From VXNE01 sp963664635 (GTDB taxonomy: Bacteria > Pseudomonadota > Gammaproteobacteria > Pseudomonadales > Azotimanducaceae): 64,000 nucleotides of DNA. Positions 59,996 through 64,000 of the stretch are shown one piece after another. The notes below the pieces were generated by a model, which saw only the letters and a program-made list of their open reading frames with translations, had not been told where the DNA came from and searched no databases. The stretch lies in NCBI GenBank assembly GCA_963664635.1, contig OY761542.1, positions 3,596,001 through 3,660,000 of the forward strand. The letters are read 5' to 3'. Made by a program: the position numbers and the translations under genes. The first letter of the stretch is position 1, and every line of letters starts with the position of its first letter.

Positions 59996-62900
59996 GTGAG
60001 CCCTTCAGCGCGGGGCTACGATGTCGCGGTCGTCGGCGCGGGTCCGGCCGGCAGCTTCTGCGCACTCGCCTACGCGCGCAGGGGCGCCCGGGTGGCATTG
60101 CTCGAGGCGAATCCTCGAGCTGCGCAGCGCCTCGCCGGCGAGTGGCTCCATCCGCCCGCGGCACGCATGCTGCGCGATGCCGGAGTCCGGCTCGACAGGC
60201 AGCCCACCAGCGTCGCCGGCAAGGGCTTCGCCGTGTTTCCGGAAGACGGCTCGGAGCCGATCGCCCTCCCTTACCCGGGTGGGTCCCTGGGTCTGACCTG
60301 CGAGCACGCGGCGATCGTGTCGAGCCTGCGTGACGCCGCCGCTGCGTCAGGGGCGGAATTCATGCCCCACGTGCGAGTACGCACGGTTGAGGACGGGGGC
60401 GTCGCCTTTTCTTCCCGCGACGGCGGGGACGGATTCGTGGCAGCCGCACGCATCGTGGGCGCGGACGGCCGCGCCTCGATCGTGCGTCAGTCGCTGGGGT
60501 TGCCCACAGGCCGGGTGACGTGCTCGCGCATGGTAGGGGTGACGGTAGCCGGCGCGACGCTGCCGCTGGAAGGCTACGGACACGTGTTGCTTGGCGCTCC
60601 CGGGCAGATCCTCATGTACCGCCTCGGCGAACACTGCGTCCGGATCATCGTCGATGTCCCGCTGGACAGATGGCAACCCGGCGGCCGCAAGGCGTTCCTG
60701 TCCGACTCCTACGCTGACGTCCTGCCGGCGGCACTCAGGCCCGCATTCGTCGAAGCGATCCGTGCGGGCCGGATCGACGCCGCGACCAACGAGGTTCGGC
60801 CGCGCGTGTCGTACGGGAGTTCGAAACGCGTCCTCATCGGCGATGCGGCCGGGCATTTCCACCCCATGACGGCGGTCGGCATGACCCTCGGTTTCGGCGA
60901 CGCGCTCGCGCTCGCCGAGAGCGAGGATTTCGATGCCTTCACGAACAGCCGCAGCCAGGCCACTCGCGCTCCGGAGCTGCTCGCCATGGGTCTCTACGAG
61001 ATCTTTGCCGATCATCGGCCCGAAGCGGTAGCGCTCCGACACGCCGTCTACCGGAGCTGGCGGGCCAATCCCGGCTTTCGGGACCGGACCGCCCGCCTGC
61101 TCGCCTGTGAGGACACGTCGACAGGTCGTCTGGGCATAGCCTTCGCAGGCACGGTGGCTCGGACCGTCGCACGGGAGCTCCCGCGGTCCCGCGGCCGACC
61201 GCCCTGGCGGCGCGCGCGGGACATCCTCGGCGGGCTCGCCGTTCGCCTTGGATGGTTCCTGCGTGGTGTCCAGAGGCTGCCCGGCGCGAACGGCATGGCT
61301 GGCAGCCTACGCGGCGCGGGCCGAGAGCGGGAAGGCCGCGCCCGAGAGCTCCTGTCCCGCGCGTTTCTGACGTCTATGCCCCAGAGGCCCGAGAGGCCCG
61401 CGAGCACAGACAGGCCCCGGCGCGCCGGCTCGGGCGACGCGCCGGCGCCCGATGCCGGTCCGGCGCTGGGGCGCGCGACCGGGCGCCTGCTGGAACTGCA
61501 GGGCGCGGACGGCGGTTGGGAAGGCGAGCTGGTGTGGTGTCCCCTGCTTACGGCCCAATACGTGCTGATCCACCACCTGGTGGGACATCCGCTCGACGCC
61601 GGCCGGCGACGCCGGCTCCTCCGATACTTCGAGCGGACCCGCCTCGAAAACGGCGCGTGGGGCTTCTTCGAAGGCTCGCCGCCGCACCTGTTCGTCACCA
61701 CCCTGGTCTACGTCGCCGCGAGACTGATCGGGACGCAACGCGACGATCCGCTGGTCGTGCCGGCCCGGGCGTTCCTGCAGGCGGAGCGAGTCACCAGTAT
61801 CCCGAGCTGGGGGAAGTTCTGGCTCGCGCTCCTCAATCTCCATGGCTGGCACGGCGTCAACCCGGTTCTTCCCGAGCTGTGGGCCTTGCCGCGCTGGGTG
61901 CCGCTACATCCGTCGAACTGGTACGGCTTCACCCGGCTCATCTACACGGGGCTGGCAGCGATCTACCTGCATCGATTCCAGGCGCCCGTGACGCCCCTGA
62001 TCGCGGCGTTGCGGGAGGAGTTGTACCCGCAAGGGTTTGCCGACGTCGACTTCGCCGCGACCCGCAATCGCGTGCGGCCCGCGGAGCTCCATGTACGCCC
62101 GGGGCTGCGGCTGCGCGCCGCGTTCGCTTTCGCCCGGTGGTTCGAGCGTTTTCGCAACAGTGGCCTGCGGGCTCGCTGCATGGAAACGATTTACCGGCAG
62201 ATCACGTGGGAGCTGCGCGCTACGAACCACGCGAGCCAGTCTCCGCTCAACGGTCTCCCCAACATCCTGGCCCTGTGGCTCCGGGACCCGGACGACAGCG
62301 ACCTGCACCAGGCATTGGCGCAGGTCGATCGCTGGATCTGGGAGGATGACGAGCACGGCGCACGGGTCGCCCTGCAGCGCAGCGCCTCCTGGGACACCGG
62401 ATTCGCCCTGCAGGCACTGGCGACCGTACCCGCTCACGCCGGGGCGGCGGACGCACTGCAACGTGGGGCCGAGTTCCTGCGCGGGCAGCAAGTCGGTCCC
62501 GGCCATCCCGGATTTCGCGAAGCGTCCCGCACCGATCCGGAAGGCGGTTGGGGTCTGGGTCGGCCGTGGCAGCGCTGGCCGTTGATCGACTGCACGGCAG
62601 AAGCAGCGCTGGGGATCATGACGGCCGCCCTCCAGGCAACGGACACGCGCGTGATCGATGCCGCGGTCCGATTCATGCTGGACGGCCAGAACCGGGACGG
62701 GGGGTTCGCCAGCTACGAGGCACGACGCTACCTGGCGCGCGTCGAGTGGCTCAACTCGTCCGAGATGTTCACGGACGTAATGAACGAGCGGTCCTACGTG
62801 GAGTGCACGGCTTCCTGCCTCGCGGCTCTCGCCGCCTGCCGGCAACACTGTCCGTCCGTGAGGAACCAGGCGGTGGCGAGCGCCATATCGCGGGGCGACG

Positions 62901-63514
62901 CCTGGTTGCGCCGGGAGCAGTCCAGCGACGGATCCTGGGCCGGCAACTGGGGCGTGCACTACATCTACGGGACGCTGTTCGGAGTCCGGGGCCTGGTCGC
63001 CGCGGGCGCCGGCCCCGGCGATCCGGCGCTGCGCCTGGCCTGCCGGTGGCTGCTCGACCGCCAGCGGAGCGACGGTGGATGGGGCGAGCATCACAGCGGC
63101 TGCCTGTCCGGCCGCTACGTCCCGCGAGAAGAGAGCCAAGTGCTCCAGACCGCGTGGGCGTCAATGGCCCTGCTCGAGGCGGAGGACTCGGACTGGGACG
63201 CGATCTCGCTGGGCATCCGGTACCTGCTCGACACGCAGGAGGCAGACGGTACATGGCCCAGGCAAGAGGCGGCCGGCGTCTTTGGCCGGACCGGCCTGCT
63301 GGACTATTCCCTCTATCGACAGTATTTCCCCCTCCACGCGCTCGGTCTCTACGAGCAGCGGCGCCAGCGGCGGCTGGACTGCACGGCGGTGCCGTTTCCG
63401 CTGCCCACGCGGGCGACCGATGACGGGCATCCCGGCCGGTCCAGAGGGTCGCAGCAGCCCTCGTCCGCCATTGACCAGGATCGTTCGCCCGGCTACGTTG
63501 CCAGCGCCGACTGA
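59996..63514 (+). CDS. Squalene monooxygenase - oxidosqualene cyclase fusion (1172 aa)
   Basis: A single frame from GTG 59996. Residues 1-400 are a class A flavoprotein like squalene epoxidase: GAGPAG (14-19), VGADGRASIVR, and GDAAGHFHPMTAVGMT (282-297), the HPxTxxGMT arrangement of that enzyme. An Arg/Pro/Ala-rich linker (about 410-485) leads to a triterpene cyclase domain (about 490-1140) with QW-type repeats (DGGWEG, NGAWGFF, DGGFASY, DGSWAGNW, DGGWGEH). The active-site motif is D865-C-T-A-E, as in lanosterol/cycloartenol synthases, not DxDDTA of squalene-hopene cyclases. SWDTGFALQAL, WLNSSEMFTDVMNERSYVEC also fit oxidosqualene cyclases. Expected reaction: squalene to 2,3-oxidosqualene to a cyclic sterol precursor. 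An internal ATG (61376) could give a free cyclase. Confidence 0.9.
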   Translation: MSPSARGYDVAVVGAGPAGSFCALAYARRGARVALLEANPRAAQRLAGEWLHPPAARMLRDAGVRLDRQPTSVAGKGFAVFPEDGSEPIALPYPGGSLGLTCEHAAIVSSLRDAAAASGAEFMPHVRVRTVEDGGVAFSSRDGGDGFVAAARIVGADGRASIVRQSLGLPTGRVTCSRMVGVTVAGATLPLEGYGHVLLGAPGQILMYRLGEHCVRIIVDVPLDRWQPGGRKAFLSDSYADVLPAALRPAFVEAIRAGRIDAATNEVRPRVSYGSSKRVLIGDAAGHFHPMTAVGMTLGFGDALALAESEDFDAFTNSRSQATRAPELLAMGLYEIFADHRPEAVALRHAVYRSWRANPGFRDRTARLLACEDTSTGRLGIAFAGTVARTVARELPRSRGRPPWRRARDILGGLAVRLGWFLRGVQRLPGANGMAGSLRGAGREREGRARELLSRAFLTSMPQRPERPASTDRPRRAGSGDAPAPDAGPALGRATGRLLELQGADGGWEGELVWCPLLTAQYVLIHHLVGHPLDAGRRRRLLRYFERTRLENGAWGFFEGSPPHLFVTTLVYVAARLIGTQRDDPLVVPARAFLQAERVTSIPSWGKFWLALLNLHGWHGVNPVLPELWALPRWVPLHPSNWYGFTRLIYTGLAAIYLHRFQAPVTPLIAALREELYPQGFADVDFAATRNRVRPAELHVRPGLRLRAAFAFARWFERFRNSGLRARCMETIYRQITWELRATNHASQSPLNGLPNILALWLRDPDDSDLHQALAQVDRWIWEDDEHGARVALQRSASWDTGFALQALATVPAHAGAADALQRGAEFLRGQQVGPGHPGFREASRTDPEGGWGLGRPWQRWPLIDCTAEAALGIMTAALQATDTRVIDAAVRFMLDGQNRDGGFASYEARRYLARVEWLNSSEMFTDVMNERSYVECTASCLAALAACRQHCPSVRNQAVASAISRGDAWLRREQSSDGSWAGNWGVHYIYGTLFGVRGLVAAGAGPGDPALRLACRWLLDRQRSDGGWGEHHSGCLSGRYVPREESQVLQTAWASMALLEAEDSDWDAISLGIRYLLDTQEADGTWPRQEAAGVFGRTGLLDYSLYRQYFPLHALGLYEQRRQRRLDCTAVPFPLPTRATDDGHPGRSRGSQQPSSAIDQDRSPGYVASAD

Positions 63515-63530
63515 GGGACAAGAACGCTTG

Positions 63531-64000
63531 ATGGATGCGCGCCCCGGCCCGCTCGCCAGCCAGGCGGCCGCTTACCAGGAGCAGGCGCTCCTGCGGGTGT
63601 CACGTACTTTCGCCCTGACCATCCCACAGTTGCCGCAGCCGCTGCGGGAGGTCATCGGCAACGCCTACCTCCTGTGCCGCATCGCCGACACCATCGAGGA
63701 CGAACCCACCGTGTCGGGACCCGGGAGCGCAGGCCTGCTCGGAGAGTTCGCTGGCGCGGTGGCCGGCCGCGTACCGGCCGAACGCTTCGCCGCGCGGCTG
63801 ACGCCGCTGCTTTCGGAGGCGACCACCGCAGGCGAACGGGACCTGGTGGCGAACGCGCCGCTCTTGCTGCAGGTCACGCACCGGTTCCGGCCCGCCGAAC
63901 GCACCGCGATCGAGCGCTGCATATCGGTGATGACGGCCGGCATGGGCCAGTTCGCGGGCGGCACGCCCGACGGCCTGGACACCCTGGACGACCTGGAGCG
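63531..64000 (+). CDS. Squalene synthase-type (trans-isoprenyl diphosphate) enzyme, 3' end beyond window
   Basis: The first 156 codons are visible, starting 16 nt after the fusion gene. VSRTFALTIPQLPQPLREVIGN matches the N-terminal SRTF motif and YLLCRIADTIEDEP is the first aspartate-rich DxxED motif of squalene/phytoene synthases, of the squalene-synthase (FDFT1-like) type and unlike HpnC/HpnD. It would join two farnesyl diphosphates head-to-head to squalene, the substrate of the upstream fusion. GAGGGA lies about 11 nt before the ATG. The gene is cut by the window end, so the second aspartate motif and C-terminus cannot be checked. Confidence 0.88.
   Translation, partial: MDARPGPLASQAAAYQEQALLRVSRTFALTIPQLPQPLREVIGNAYLLCRIADTIEDEPTVSGPGSAGLLGEFAGAVAGRVPAERFAARLTPLLSEATTAGERDLVANAPLLLQVTHRFRPAERTAIERCISVMTAGMGQFAGGTPDGLDTLDDLE

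Noticed and set aside
59996..63514. Squalene-hopene cyclase
   Set aside because: The active-site motif is DCTAE, not DxDDTA, and an epoxidase domain is attached, so hopanoid synthesis is not the favoured reading.

Overview
This is a GC-rich (about 70 % by eye), gene-dense bacterial chromosome segment. A TonB-dependent receptor, tandem RND pumps with a periplasmic adaptor, a lipoprotein signal and class-A Lon point to a Gram-negative proteobacterium. The abundance of phytanoyl-CoA dioxygenase (PhyH) and luciferase-like (LLM) oxygenases, CoA-thioester enzymes and a sterol pathway suggests an uncultured marine or host-associated gammaproteobacterium. The taxonomic placement is inference. No rRNA, tRNA or CRISPR was seen.

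Layout. 1-1.7 kb: PhyH oxygenase (cut by the window edge) and an SDR dehydrogenase. 1.7-3.6 kb: an intact ISKra4-type insertion sequence with near-perfect 23-bp inverted repeats, a 9-bp target duplication and a likely -1 frameshift signal. 3.6-4.8 kb: diverged IS21-like end sequences around a small hypothetical gene. 4.8-14 kb: secreted prolyl oligopeptidase, a probably leaderless AAA ATPase plus PhyH, a FAH-type hydratase, an ammonium transporter, a DUF418 membrane protein and an aminotransferase. 14.2-19.4 kb: a 1717-residue exonuclease-RecQ-UvrD fusion. 19.4-21.1 kb: a secreted lectin-like protein, a short tandem repeat and a Phd/PIN toxin-antitoxin pair. 21.1-28.4 kb: aminotransferase, two LLM oxidoreductases, NUDIX, macrodomain, PhyH and a lipoprotein carboxylesterase. 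28.5-32 kb: an operon of dUTPase, DgcN, DgcA and a class IV aminotransferase that reads as a D-amino-acid/D-glutamate salvage route. 32-36.8 kb: two acyl-CoA dehydrogenases and Lon with a heat-shock-like promoter. 36.8-37.3 kb: tandem repeat, hairpins and a 250-bp MITE-like element. 37.3-45 kb: a secreted FN3/cadherin metallopeptidase, a TonB receptor, a glutamine amidotransferase-like protein and an M3 oligopeptidase. 45.4-47.3 kb: an ATPase-HNH pair resembling Septu-like defence. 47.3-52.1 kb: PEGA-FGE protein, small beta-rich protein, carboxyltransferase and a beta-lactamase-fold esterase. 52.2-59.8 kb: two RND pumps and their adaptor. 60-64 kb: a sterol locus.

The most striking object is the single open frame at 59996-63514. 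It joins a squalene-monooxygenase-like flavoprotein (N-terminal half) to an oxidosqualene-cyclase-type triterpene cyclase (C-terminal half, with DCTAE rather than the DxDD of squalene-hopene cyclases). A squalene synthase gene follows 16 nt downstream and runs off the window. Together they could convert farnesyl diphosphate to squalene, 2,3-oxidosqualene and a cyclised sterol precursor. The RND/adaptor operon is divergently transcribed from the same 190-bp intergenic region and is a candidate exporter of the product.

Other points of interest are the helicase fusion, the ATPase-HNH pair, the D-glutamate operon, and a small family of structured intergenic hairpins whose GTAGGGGACG arm supplies the stop codon of two genes.
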